Assembly (NCBI RefSeq): GCF_013368755.1
Contig: NC_049561.1
Span: forward strand, 2,604,001-2,668,000
Source of the DNA: Talaromyces rugulosus
Lineage: Eukaryota > Ascomycota > Eurotiomycetes > Eurotiales > Trichocomaceae
Direction: 5' to 3'
Length of the DNA stretch: 64,000 nucleotides
The notes under the pieces were generated by a model. It was not told the origin of the DNA, did not search any database, and saw only the letters and a list, made by a program, of their open reading frames with translations. The number at the start of each line of letters is the position of its first letter. Position 1 is the first letter of the stretch. This document shows, in pieces, positions 9,842-20,332 of the stretch. Position numbers and translations under genes: made by a program.

Positions 9842-11731
9842 ATGGCGCCGATTACTGTTGGAATTCTCCTGGCCCTTGCCGCATACTCCATTTTTCGACT
9901 TATCACCACTTCCCTTACCCCGAAGAAGGTACCAAAAGGACTGCACGATGTCTCTCTCGTCGGAGCTGGAGCTCAAATGGGTACCATTCCGCAACGGCAG
10001 CTTCAGAAATGGGCCTCTGAGCATGGAGAACTGTTCAAAGTTCGCTTAGGGCGTGAGGAGTGGATCTATGTGAACAGCCCTGCGGCTGTCAAGGAGATCT
10101 TCGACAAGCAGTCGCAAAACTCCTCCTCACGTGCGCCAAGTCCAGTTGTGTCGGATATTCTGTCTGGCGGTATGAGGTGAGAAAAGCATCTATATCGGAC
10201 CTTCGCTCGGTTTTGCTGACGTGGCTTGTGGATAGGTTTCTCTTGATGCCGTATTCGCCCGAGTGGAGGAAGCTTCGAGCAACTGTGCACAAGCTGCTGA
10301 CACCAAAATCCTCGAATACGTTTATGCCATCTCAATTATTCGAAGCTAAGCAGCTGTTGTGGGATATCCTAACGGACAACGAGAACCAGGAGAATTTCTA
10401 CATGCACATTCGCAGATATACCACGTCTGGTTAGTAAATTTGCGAGCACTCCACTAATAAGTATACTAATCGGAACGTTGTAGTTGTAATGACATCAACC
10501 TACGGACGAAGAGTAGCTGTGTGGGTCTGTTACTCTCCTTGTTTCTATGTTGTCCTTTGCTGACGGACCCTCAGGATTGCGAAGATATCCGCGAGATCTA
10601 CGGCCTGATGCAAGACTTCAGTGAGGCTGCGCAGCCGGGCAAGCACATTGCTGAAACATTCCCATTTCTTGCCAAAATTCCGTCGTGGATGCAATGGTGG
10701 AGGAAGTCCGCCTTGCAGTCCTTCCAGCGCCAGGCGGCTATTTGGATGAAATACTGGACCAGATTAAAGACACAAATGGACTCAAATCTGGCCCCGGAGT
10801 GCTTTGTCAAGCAGTTTATTGAGACCGACTACAAGAAAAGCGGAATCAGCGAGTTACAAGCTAGCTTTGTTGCGGGCAGTATGTTGTTCATAGATGTTCT
10901 GCTTGGGATAGTATGGCAGCTAACGACATATGTCAGCAATGATCGAAGCTGGGTCGGAGACCACATCCTCAGCGCTCAACTCCTGCGTCAAGTATTTTGC
11001 AGCGTATCCTGAGGCTCAGGCCAAAGCATATGACGAGCTTCGCCGGGTGGTTGGTGAGAGCCGAGTTCCCGCCTTTGAGGATGAGCAAGATCTGCCATAT
11101 ATCAGAGCTTGCGTCAAGGAGGTCCTTCGAATCCGGCCTGTCACAAAGTAAGTTGTTCGAACTATTTTTTATCTCCTCTCACTAATATATTGTTAGTATT
11201 GGAAGTCCGCATTATACCACGGCGGACATCGTTTACAAGGATTACTTCATCCCCAAACACTCCGTCGTCTCAGTCAATCAGTATGCCCTTCACTTCGATC
11301 CAAACCGCTACAAAGATCCCGAAGCCTTTATTCCCGACCGCTATCTCAATCATCCTCACAAAGCGGGCGTGTACGCGTCCCATCCTGATCCCTACGAACG
11401 AGACCATTTTGACTTCGGGGCTGGTCGACGAATTTGTCCTGGTATGCATCTGGCCGAGAATAGTCTTTTTATTACGATCGCGTGCATTATTTGGGCATTT
11501 AAGATCCTACCGCCTCTTGAGAACGGCAAGGTTGGTACGGTGGATGTTTCTGATGCAGCCTACGAAGAGGGCGTGAACACACTTCCGAAACCTAGTAAGC
11601 TGCGTTTTGTCCCGCATAGTTCAGCTGTGGAGAACACTCTCAAGAAAGAATGGCAGAAGGCCCGAACGGAAGGTTATATGCTGGGAAATATCAAAGTGGA
11701 TGCTGAAGGGATGGTTGCGGGTAGCAAGTGA
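9842..11731 (+). CDS. Cytochrome P450 (O-methylsterigmatocystin-oxidoreductase-like), first copy
   Basis: Predicted 537 aa from exons 9842-10176, 10236-10429, 10484-10518, 10575-10878, 10937-11147 and 11197-11731. All phases agree; the 3' end of the small third exon is the least certain (10518 or 10524). An N-terminal hydrophobic segment (ITVGILLALAAYSIFRLI) suggests an ER anchor. The I-helix has MIEAGSETTS, the K-helix CVKEVLRIRP (ExxR), and the heme loop FGAGRRICPG places the axial Cys near residue 440. The enzyme is a haem monooxygenase needing a P450 reductase; its substrate is unknown. It belongs to the same broad group as the P450s at 28420 and 47536 but has many more introns. Its place between a dehydrogenase and an SDR suggests hydroxylation followed by oxidation. 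Confidence 0.88.
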
Positions 11732-11860
11732 AAAGTCAGGCAGCGTGGGTGATAGAAGTAACAAACCACTGGCTTCTCGGTGAAAGACAGGTTGACTTTC
11801 TAGCTGCATTTCAGAATATTCATTCTAAACTTATATGTAGATACAAAGCTACGAAAGGTA

Positions 11861-12688
11861 CTATTTAGGCTCCTTGTACGCCTCTTCCCAGAAAGCAGCA
11901 GAATCCTCTCCTAACCATCGCTGGCTCTCATTCGGATAGTCAGGCTTAGTCCGGAAGTATAGCTGGTCCAGACTCAGTTCCACCGTCTGACCATAGATGC
12001 TGCTGTCGCTAATGAGTTTGTCATACACCTTGATGACTGTCGACATGGGCGTAATATGCTCCTTCGGAAAGCGGTCCAACATTTCCTCTGGGCAAAGGGC
12101 CGTAGGCACAAACGCCGGGCAGATGGCGTTGACATGAATATTCTCCTTCGCGAATATAGGACCCAGCCCTCGAGCTAGTCCCACAAGTCCGTGCTTCGCA
12201 GTTGTGTACAGGGGGTTCGTTTCCATAGCATATAGTCCCGCCGCTGAGGAAGTTATGACAACCTTCCCGCCGGGGATTTTGTTTCGGCGGGCATAATGCT
12301 TAAACAGCCAGATTCCTTGTATTACAGCTATGAGATCCACATTTATTGTCCGGAGGTCGAGCGGTTGGAGAACGCCATTAACGTCGAAGTGCTCTTTGGC
12401 ATCGTAAAGGAATTCGGTGTCGGCGATGCCGGCGTTTGCTGCAAAGAAATCGAGGCGATTCTCGCCCCAGTCGAAGGCCGCCTTGAAAAGCTTCGCCTGT
12501 TGTTCGTATGAGCTCACGTCGGTTGTGTAGAACAGCACCTTCTGTCCCAATTCCGCAGCAATCTCCTTTCCTCGCTTTCCATCAACGTCGGCCATCACCA
12601 CACGCCACCCCTTAGCGATGAGACTCTTCGTCACGGCAAGGCCGATGCCAGACGCGGCACCAGTAATGATTGCGATAGGATGAGACAT
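11861..12688 (-). CDS. Short-chain dehydrogenase/reductase (classical SDR)
   Basis: Single-exon, 275 aa, intact. It has TGAASGIG (cofactor loop) near the N-terminus, ADVDGKRG (acidic residue favouring NAD), AANAGI, TSSAAGLYAMETNPLYTTAKHG with the catalytic Ser and YxxxK, and ICPAFVPTAL. It resembles the 15-hydroxyprostaglandin-dehydrogenase-like fungal group, which oxidises secondary alcohols. It converges with the upstream P450 (130 bp between stops) and diverges from the alpha/beta hydrolase with a shared promoter of about 370 bp that carries several G-rich elements. The substrate is unknown. Confidence 0.87.
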   Translation of the reverse strand: MSHPIAIITGAASGIGLAVTKSLIAKGWRVVMADVDGKRGKEIAAELGQKVLFYTTDVSSYEQQAKLFKAAFDWGENRLDFFAANAGIADTEFLYDAKEHFDVNGVLQPLDLRTINVDLIAVIQGIWLFKHYARRNKIPGGKVVITSSAAGLYAMETNPLYTTAKHGLVGLARGLGPIFAKENIHVNAICPAFVPTALCPEEMLDRFPKEHITPMSTVIKVYDKLISDSSIYGQTVELSLDQLYFRTKPDYPNESQRWLGEDSAAFWEEAYKEPK

Positions 12689-12829
12689 ATTTGACAGTGA
12701 AAAAGGCTATACCTCAGGCGACGGCGTGTATAGAAGAGACTAAATGATAGCTATTTGGCAGAACATCGACAATCAATCTAACAACGATTAAGTGGGTTCT
12801 TGGGGATTTGATTTCTCTAGACGAGTCGT

Positions 12830-12929
12830 GTGGGGGAAACCCCATTTCCACAAGGAATGTTCCTCTCAAGACAGCCGATTAGACTGAATGCACCTGACTA
12901 GCTCAGGGATGGGGTATTTCTCTTACCCC
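12830..12929. promoter_or_regulatory. G-rich elements in the divergent SDR / hydrolase promoter
   Basis: In the 367 bp between the two start codons I see GTGGGGGAAACCCCA at 12830-12844 and an inverted pair TGGGGTA (12910-12916) and TACCCC (12924-12929) seven bases apart. These match the recurrent cluster motif and could serve both genes. Confidence 0.45.
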
Positions 12930-13055
12930 CCCCCTCAAATATATGGGGAGTGGAGGCACCGTCCACATACATAGCTAGTGCTAGCTACTAACTCAACATC
13001 CACAAATTTATCTTGTTGTGTCGCTTCTATCTTTAAAGCGAACGTTAGAAAGAAA

Positions 13056-13931
13056 ATGGAAATCTCCGTTAACTCCGTCTCGCGTCTCCTGAAGCACCCA
13101 AACAAGCAGACCACGCACGTAATTGTGGATGACTTCACTGACCCCTGGGTAGAACCGGAGACGATCCTCATCCAAGGCGGCTTTGCACGACATTCCGCCT
13201 TCTGGTACCATTGGATTCCGTCCTTGGCTCGGTCATATCGAGTGATTCGACGGGATACTAGAGGCCATGGCAAATCATCCACTCCAAAACCAAGCGACAA
13301 TTACGACTATAACCTTGATACAATATTATCTGAAATCGTTGACACTCTCGACCAGCTCTGTCTTCAGAAAGTCCACTTCATTGGAGAGAGCACTTCCGGC
13401 ATGCTAGGGGAAGCATTTGCCGCAAAATTCCCGAATCGGTTGTTTAGTTTAACTATCTGTTCAAGCCCAACATATCTACCACCTGCTGCTCTGGAACTAT
13501 TTTCTTTCGGACATTCTAGCTGGTCTGAGGCATGTCGCAGACTCGGTTCTAGAGGGTGGGGGGAGCATCTTGCCCGCGTCCCAGGCACACTCTCAGCGAT
13601 AGATTCCAAGTACGAAGCTTGGTGGATATCGAATATTGCACTAAATTCCAGCGAGGGTCTTGCGGGATACGCCGAATTTCTCTCGTCGTTGGATACACGC
13701 CCTTTGCTATCGGAGATCTCAGTGCCGATGTTAATCCTTGCTCCAGCGAAGAGCGCGGCGACTGGTTTGGAGGAACAGTTGCAGATTGCGAGACAGGTGA
13801 AAGGTTCGAAGCTAGTTATTATTCATGGGGCGGGGCATGAGGTTTATGCTGACAAGCCTGAGGATTGTTTGGGGGCTTTTAAAGAGTTTTTGTTTGATTT
13901 GGACGTCTGGGGTTCTACCGACATTTCCTAG
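13056..13931 (+). CDS. Alpha/beta hydrolase (3-oxoadipate enol-lactonase-like)
   Basis: Single-exon, 291 aa from ATG 13056. ILIQGGFARHSAFWYHWIP forms the oxyanion region, RRDTRGHGKS is the typical strand/helix after beta-4, and FIGESTSGMLGEAFA gives the nucleophile elbow G-E-S-T-S-G. The SVPMLILAP strand and HGAGHEVYADKP supply the C-terminal His of the catalytic triad. This pattern fits the 3-oxoadipate enol-lactonase/haloperoxidase branch, which hydrolyses lactones or esters. It diverges from the SDR at 11861-12688 and lies beside a metallo-beta-lactamase-fold hydrolase, so two different hydrolases stand side by side. The exact substrate cannot be told. Confidence 0.83.
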   Translation: MEISVNSVSRLLKHPNKQTTHVIVDDFTDPWVEPETILIQGGFARHSAFWYHWIPSLARSYRVIRRDTRGHGKSSTPKPSDNYDYNLDTILSEIVDTLDQLCLQKVHFIGESTSGMLGEAFAAKFPNRLFSLTICSSPTYLPPAALELFSFGHSSWSEACRRLGSRGWGEHLARVPGTLSAIDSKYEAWWISNIALNSSEGLAGYAEFLSSLDTRPLLSEISVPMLILAPAKSAATGLEEQLQIARQVKGSKLVIIHGAGHEVYADKPEDCLGAFKEFLFDLDVWGSTDIS

Positions 13932-14101
13932 GGTTCCTCAGTCGTAGCTGATTATGGACGAAAGAAGAATTATATGAGTACTTCGGCTATCCTTGACATC
14001 CCTTTCTTGAATATAGTACCAAGTGAATCAATCAACACTAGATGCTTATATCCAGGGCTTCAAAGGGAAGTTCACTCAACACGCACGAATAAGTATTCGC
14101 G

Positions 14102-15218
14102 CTAGAACGGGGCTTGCTGTTTCAGAGCAGCACGCATCTCCGACAAGAAGTCCACATCTAGCAAAGATAGCAAAACTGGGTCATTCTCCTCCTCCATCCA
14201 AGTAGTGTCATGGGCCAGGGCAACATGAACTCCCAGACTCTCTATTGATCTCATTCGTGCCAGAGTATCCTTTGCAGCGGAGACGTCCACGTGGAGACAG
14301 AACGTAGATCCATCGGGAAGCTTGAAACTAGCAAACTCCTTAGTGCCATCGAGCAACGCTCTGTATCAAGATTAGTCTAGATTTTTAGTAAACGTAATCA
14401 ATCAGTACACACCGTGAGTGACAGCAATCAGAACCTAACATAACCCACTCGCCATTTTCCAGCCTAATACAGGCGCACAGGTTACCTGGCATATGGCCAG
14501 GAGCTTGAATAATCCAAAAGCTCCCATCACCAAGGAAGTCTATCGCATGGGAAAATGGCCCGAAAGGCACCCATGGGCCCTGTAACGTCTCCCAATGCTC
14601 AGTTGCTTGTTCCGGGTCAAAGAACCGTCCATCCCATATGGAGGATGAATCCGCGAAGTGGCCCGGAGAGCAATATTTCGACGTGCCGGGGCCAAAGAAG
14701 GCGGTTGCATTGGGGAATGTCTGCTGCACTGGGCGACAGTGATCGAAATGCGCGTGACTAACAATTGAAATAAGAGCTCCGTTAGTAGCTAATGGAAGCA
14801 TGGGTTTAATACCCACCTAAGCAGAATAGTATCGATTTGCTCCGCTGTGATCCCGTTTCGGCGTTCAATTTGCTCTGCAATCGACTGACGTGGACCTTTG
14901 AATTGGGCTTCTTTCAATACCCCATTTCCGATCGCTGGAGGGTAATCGTTTGGGACCTTTCTAACTATCAATAAATTTTTGTATCTAGCCAGATTCATCG
15001 TAAGGAAGCAGACACACCGAAGTTAGGCCCAAATCCCAGATAATATGACGTTGAGATGTTGGGTGATATATATAAAAGGCCCAATTATACAACCGAAATT
15101 GTTCCGCTAGTTCTCCCTGGTGAAGCTTATGGTATTCGGCTGTCATGCTGCCTCCGTTGAGGAGCTGGACCTGAACATATGCATCCGTGACGGGGAGATT
15201 AATTTGGGAATCAGCCAT
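14102..15218 (-). CDS. Metallo-beta-lactamase-fold hydrolase (lactonase-like)
   Basis: Predicted 316 aa from minus-strand exons 15218-15016, 14960-14817, 14757-14413 and 14360-14102; all phases agree. Zinc ligands are visible: H117-x-H119-x-D121-H122 in SHAHFDHC, H204 in APGHMPGN and D226 in LGSDCCH. The size and the QLLNGGSM/DLGL opening are like N-acyl homoserine lactonase and related quorum-quenching or small-lactone hydrolases. It probably opens a lactone or thioester or ester in the cytosol. No signal peptide is seen. It is convergent with the alpha/beta hydrolase and co-oriented with the HIBADH-like gene behind it. The first donor (GTGTCT at 15015) is the weakest of the three splice sites. 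Confidence 0.84.
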
Positions 15219-15299
15219 GGGAGGTGGTACTTCTATTTCTTTGGTTTAAACAGAGCGGAGAACAGTTGGTAAAATTCAATCGGCGAGGGATGTAGTATT

Positions 15300-15352
15300 G
15301 GGGGGTAATGTGGTGGAGGACAAAATCGAGCTGGCGCTATAGCGCACCCCAC
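15300..15352. promoter_or_regulatory. G-rich elements upstream of the MBL-fold gene
   Basis: GGGGGGTA at about 15300-15307 and ACCCCAC at 15346-15352 lie 82-134 bp before the minus-strand start at 15218. They also sit just past the 3' end of the next minus-strand gene. Nothing else is seen in this 370 bp gap. Confidence 0.4.
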
Positions 15353-15588
15353 CCAGCTATTTGGAAGTTTATTGATCCTTATTTTTGTCTATTCATTTCG
15401 CAGTACAACAAAGGCTCTTTTCAGTGATTCACTGGCTTATCTCAATTGACTGATCACTATCTACAGTAACGATATGCCCTTGCAAAATTTAAATTGGTCT
15501 ACTAATTATTCAGTAGGTTTTTGGGGAGGGTCTGTAATGTGAAGATAAACCGACGATCCGTCGCGATCCTATATGGCGGTCATTCTCG

Positions 15589-16655
15589 TCAGTCTCTCGA
15601 GTTAGTTGCACAGGGTAAGATGCTTACAATGCACCGCGGATCGACAGCTGCCTTCTCGTACACGCGAAGAGCAGCCTCTGCAATAGTAGGTTCAATCCCC
15701 GTCGCATACCCAGCCTGCACAGCCAAGCCGAGGTCTTTAATCATCATTTGCGTCTTGAACCCCAATCTATAATTATTGCTACTGGGTGCATCGGGCACAA
15801 CCCCCGGAACGGGCTGGACATTGTCGGCCATGAAGTTTTGCCCAGTCGAATGGTGTATCACCTGGTGCAGGAGTTTCTCGTCGATGCCCGATCTAGTCCC
15901 AATAGCCATGGCCTCCGCAACGGCCAGCAAAACAGAACAGGATAGATAGTTGTTACTGATTTTAGCTGCCAGTCCGGCACCTAGCTTTCCGCAATAGAAG
16001 AATTTCTTTGGATCGCCCATCATGGACGCAACCTTCTCTAGACGATGGGAGATAGGGTTTGTATCGGAGGGTTTGCTGTGCCCGATTAAGAAGGATAGTG
16101 TTCCAGACTCTGCACCAGGAACTCCACCCTATAATTATGATATATTGATTAGTACGGTGCTCAATACAGACTCTCGTTAAACATACGGAGACAGGGGTAT
16201 CGACATATATCCCCGTTCCCCGGACCAGGAGCGCCTCTCCAACTGCCTGAGTAGATTGGGAATCAATGGTACTGCATTCAAAAATCAGCCGCTCAGGATT
16301 GCTACGCGCGGCGATAACTCCAGTCGCAGTGTCGAGAAACACCTGGCGCACTTCGTCCGCTCCAGGGACAATGGAAACCACAGTGCTGGATAATTCAGCT
16401 GCCTCCCTAGGCGAGTCTGCGATTACAGTCGGGCCACAGGCTTGCATCTCATCGTAGAATCGTTCGCACGCACTGCGAAAAATATCAAAAATGTACAGTG
16501 TTCCTGCTGGCGACATCTTTTTACGGATGTTCTTTGCCATGGCGTACCCCATGGCGCCGAGGCCTAAGTGAGATTTAGTATAAACATCCTGGGGAGTTCC
16601 TAAGGTAAGAGAAAACTGTACCGATAAAGGCAACATTGTCTGCAAATTCTGCCAT
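15589..16655 (-). CDS. 3-hydroxyisobutyrate dehydrogenase-like enzyme, second copy
   Basis: Predicted 316 aa from minus-strand exons 16655-16622, 16563-16187 and 16128-15589. The first intron interrupts the dinucleotide motif, and splicing restores FIGLGAMGYAMAKNI. ECSTIDSQST, DTPVSGGVPGAESG and GLAAKISNNYLS (catalytic Lys, KxxxN) follow, with a family C-terminus at NYRLGFKTQMMIKDLGLA. It is a paralogue of the gene at 8284-9294 and the two stand in opposite orientation at the ends of the 8-17 kb block. The likely reaction is NAD(P)-dependent oxidation of a 3-hydroxy acid; the substrate is unknown. Confidence 0.85.
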
Positions 16656-16751
16656 CTTCAATGTTGATGATATAGCGGGATATTTGTTCGATATGTGCAT
16701 GTGGTTAATCGACTCGGCTTTGCCATATGGGTTGATTGGCACTAATATAAA

Positions 16752-16783
16752 TACCCCATGTAGCACTTAGATTGACACCCCAC
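16752..16783. promoter_or_regulatory. Two CCCCA(C) elements upstream of second HIBADH-like gene
   Basis: TACCCCA at 16752-16758 and ACCCCAC at 16777-16783 form a direct pair 97-128 bp from the minus-strand start at 16655. Confidence 0.45.
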
Positions 16784-17387
16784 TTTGTGTTGAGGAGAGA
16801 GGTAGCCGAAATCGGATGGATCGGAGACTTGGAGATTGGAATAATACATGAATTGAGGGATACTATACACACTTCGCTAAAACTATTTTTTCTGTTACAA
16901 AATCGGTGGGCAATCCACCCCCTTGTGTAATACCCGACAGAGTCTATAAGTGTTTCGCAGGGATACAGCGTATAATATTGAAGGATGACTATTCTTGACT
17001 TTTTACTGTTCGTGGAACTCAGAAAAGAATATAGTGTGGTCCCTAAGTTCCAGCTTGTGCGGTTCTACAACTCCGTGCGCTGTCGAAAGGCAACGAATCG
17101 AGCTTCGCAACTCACTCGTGGTGGTCCGCAGTTACAGGGATTGTCGAAAGCGGCATGAAACGCTTCTGGAAAGGTCTCTTAGTACCATCATCCTGTTTCT
17201 CCATGATCGGCTCCTATTAGAGGGTTTTACTAGCACGACGACCCGTAGAGTTAGTATTGCGAAAAACAAGGAGATCACTTGTCTGTTGCCCCTCGATGTA
17301 ATACCACCTGTGCCGCTTACTTGCGTGGAGCACCCGTCAGCTTTGTGATGAGGCTCTGCAATGCCCGCCGTCTTTCTACGTTAGGCT

Positions 17388-18191
17388 GACTTTGGGGATT
17401 TGGCGTATCGTGGCACGTTTTCGCTCCAAAAGCTCATTGCTTTAAACGACCGAGGGGTTGAGAAACTTGTAGAGGCATCTGATGTTCAGGTCTGGATGGG
17501 GCCCGAGAAACATGTTGTTTTTTTACCTTGTTAGGAACAAATCAGAATTCAATCTAGTCTTGCTGTAAGTGGTTTAACCGTATATGTTGGCAAAGCGCTA
17601 GACTGACAGATCGCAGTTGTCCAGATGACCTGCCACAAGGGTCACGAACGTCAGAGGGGGATTTGGAAGAGATGCGAAGCAATTTTGAAGGATGGGATCC
17701 CGCGTACGATTAATGAAAGCCCATCATGCTATATGTACTAATACAGTGACAGACTTCAGACCATGATTTCTTGCCTCCGCAGAGCTTTGAAATGGAAGCT
17801 CTGTCACCATGAGGAACTCCAGAGATGGACAAAGGTGGGTAATTTGTTGATCAGATACTATGATGTTCCTTGGGTCCAACCTGACTGTGACCAGGGTACT
17901 GTGGCATTACTAGGGGATGCTTGCCATCCTACTTTGCCATACCAAGCGCAGGGGGCGGCAATGGCAGTCGAAGATGGTTCTGTATTAGGACAGCTCTTGA
18001 CGACGGCACAAAGTCACCGAGTACTTCCAAATTCTGCAACGGAATGGCGTGCGATGATTAGTGACATTTTAAGGCTTTATGAAACGTTGCGGAAGGAGAG
18101 GACCGAAACAAACGTCCTCGGAGCCGTACAGAGTCGTGATTTCTATCACCTGTGTGATGGAAGCGAGCAAATTGAACGCGATCAAATCTGA
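17388..18191 (+). pseudogene. Salicylate-hydroxylase-like FAD monooxygenase, 5'-truncated relic
   Basis: From 17388 the text is that of a class A flavin monooxygenase: GDLAYRGTFSLQKLIALND, VQVWMGPEKHVVF, then a +1 shift in the seven-T run around 17518-17524, continuing YLVRNKSEFNLVLL. Three introns are still recognisable (GTAAGT after LVLL, GTACGA near 17702, GTGGGT near 17835); splicing joins CPDDLPQGSRT, MISCLRRALKWKLCHHEELQRWTK and GTVALLGDACHPTLPYQAQG, the FAD-contacting GD motif. The FAD-binding N-terminus is not found in 16995-17387, where only frame-broken text remains. Functional relatives convert salicylate to catechol. This copy is truncated and frameshifted. Confidence 0.75.
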
Positions 18192-19365
18192 TCAAAGCTG
18201 CCTGAGTCAATGGACAGGACATTGCAAATGTAACTAGGGAGATGCTAAATATCAACAGAGCCTTCTTGGTTGCGATGTGTTGAGCGACGCTGCACGTGAG
18301 TTCAATAATGCGTCCGGCCTTCAGATTTAGGAATCAGGAAGAAATAGGGGAACTTTTTTCCAGCTCCAATCATTCAGTTTTTTTGCTGGATGAGATCAAC
18401 CCGCAACAATATCTAGACTGCTCGTGATGGCAAGAAGATGACTAGCAGGACCGAAAGCAGTCCTAAAGCGAAGTCCAAGGTTAGCCTTTATCCAGGAAAA
18501 TGCACGAATTGCAGCAAAAAGCAGGTCCTTTATTTTTTTTTGACCTTCTCGATACATTCTCAATGACAGTCAACATGTGTCGCCCCTCTCCATGTCTGTT
18601 TGCCCCATATATATTGTCTTTAGCAATGCATTTCGAGAAATGGGGCCTCCGTCCTGGGCCAAGTTAGAGAGTGCTACACTTAAATTGTATCTGTACTCAC
18701 TCACTCATGGTACGAGTCGAAGTCGGTGTGGTAAGTATATGGATCCGGGTGGGCAACGTTGGTGACAGGCATGGCGACGGTTGTCATCTGGTGTGTTTTG
18801 TACTTTTATATATACATATATATATATATATATTTCCCTTTGAGAAGCTGCCAAGCATCCAAACTGCAACTCAAAAACGAACATTGAAGCTAATGCCACT
18901 ACTGAACTACGCATTTTTATCTTCGAGAATACCCCGTTTCATTCCTTTTCGCGTAGCCGCTTGGATGCGAGGAGCAGTCTCATTCCGTCCCACAGAAAGG
19001 CTCGTCCAGCAATGGCTATGTGTTCGCATTTACCCACACGTTGGGCTCAGACTCCTTTACTTCCATCATATCTTCGTCATGGCTTCCTGGCTCCGGATCG
19101 CCAGAACTCCCTGTTTTCCGTCGCCAATATCCCATATGGTGTCTCCGCATCATGGGTACCGGCTATTGGTTTCGGTGAATATGCTTTGATAAAGAAATAT
19201 AAAGTTATATACTATGTTATAATATTTATAAAAAAGAATGAACACATTCTATAAAGACTTAATATTAGTAATCTTCAAGGGACTTATGAAATTTCACGCA
19301 AATGATTACAGTAAAATTAATGTAGTCAAAAGTCTTGTTTAAGGACAAGTACACACAGGAAAATT
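18192..19365. other. Intergenic, AT-rich, no supported gene
   Basis: About 1.2 kb. Several frames of 60-172 codons exist, but none has a family motif, typical codon pattern or clear splice structure. It contains a (TA)n-rich stretch around 18807-18832. The first few hundred bases may hold frame-broken 3' remains of the monooxygenase relic. Confidence 0.45.
18807..18832. repeat. TA dinucleotide-rich microsatellite
   Basis: An imperfect run of TA units interrupted once by TACA. It lies in non-coding DNA and has no visible function. Confidence 0.7.
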
Positions 19366-20332
19366 CTAATAAGTGAAGCTCTGGCCAACCACTTCTTCCG
19401 AGAATCTCCACAGCCTCTCGGCATCCTCGGGAACGGTTGCATATGGCTTGATTACCTCTGCATTAGTTGTAAGCTCGGTATCGGTCAAATACACCCCTGC
19501 TTCGGTAACCAAACTAGGATCCAGCAACGCACGTAATGGGGCCCCAGCGCCTTGCTCAGGAAACTTACGTTCAGGACGGGTAATACTATGTTTGGAAAAG
19601 TACTTAAGCCTAGTCTTCCACCCTTCCGAATCTATATGCCTTGCAAGCTTTGTAGCGACACTGCCCGGGTCAATAGCGTATGATCTTAGTTGGTATTTCT
19701 GCCACAATTTAGCGTTGAGAGAAACTGAAAAGAGTATGTTGGTAGTTTTCTTTGTGCATAGGCATAGAGGCGGTCATAGGTCGCTCCGCCAGACCAGAGG
19801 GGGTCATCAAAACGGAAAGCAGACATGCGGTGGCCATAGCTGCTGAGATTCACAACCCGAGGGTGTTCAGCGGCCAAAATTTTAGGCATCAACAAATTCG
19901 TAAGCAGGAAGTGGCTTAGGTGGTTGACGGCAAGCTGCATTTCAAGACCGTTGGCACTGGTTGTTTAATTTGGCAAGGACATGACGCCTGCATTGTTCAC
20001 GACTCCATCTATAGATTTAATTTCCGGGTTCGAAATGACTTCTCGTGCAGCTTCTGAACACTGGCAAGAGAGTCCAGCATCACCTCAACAAACGAGATTT
20101 TCACCGGCGTTTGGGATGAGGAATTGATGGCGTCGATGACACTTTGCGCACGCCCGACTGACCGACCAAAAAGTATCAGGCGAGATAGGGAAGCCCTCGC
20201 GAGATCAATGGCAATTTGGCTGCCAATTCCCCCCTCGCTAGGCCCAGTAATCGCAAATGTCTTTCCCACCACCTGATTTTCGAAGGCGGTGATGACGTCG
20301 TGGCCTTTGGTAGTAAAGCCAAATCCGCTCAT
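19366..20332 (-). pseudogene. Short-chain dehydrogenase (retinol-dehydrogenase-like), degraded
   Basis: From ATG 20332 the minus strand reads FAITGPSEGGIGSQIAIDLA (cofactor loop), LILFGRS and VEVMLDSLASVQ, then shifts frame near 20060 to AAREVISNPEIKSIDGVVNNAGVMSLPN. An in-frame TAA follows (near 19963), then LEMQLAVNHLSHFLLTNLL and VVNLSSYGHRMSAF. A second frame change near 19745 inside YAQRK is followed by TNILFSVSLNAKL and YAIDPGSVATKLARHI. The order fits large fungal SDRs of the retinol-dehydrogenase/WWOX type (about 330 aa). At least three disruptions make it non-functional. Confidence 0.8.

Noticed and set aside
18807..18832. TA-rich stretch as a replication origin or transposon target
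   Set aside because: A simple dinucleotide repeat with no flanking target duplication or inverted repeats.
18671..19254. Overlapping plus-strand frames of up to 172 codons
   Set aside because: No family motif, no convincing start context, and they run through a TA microsatellite and AT-rich DNA.
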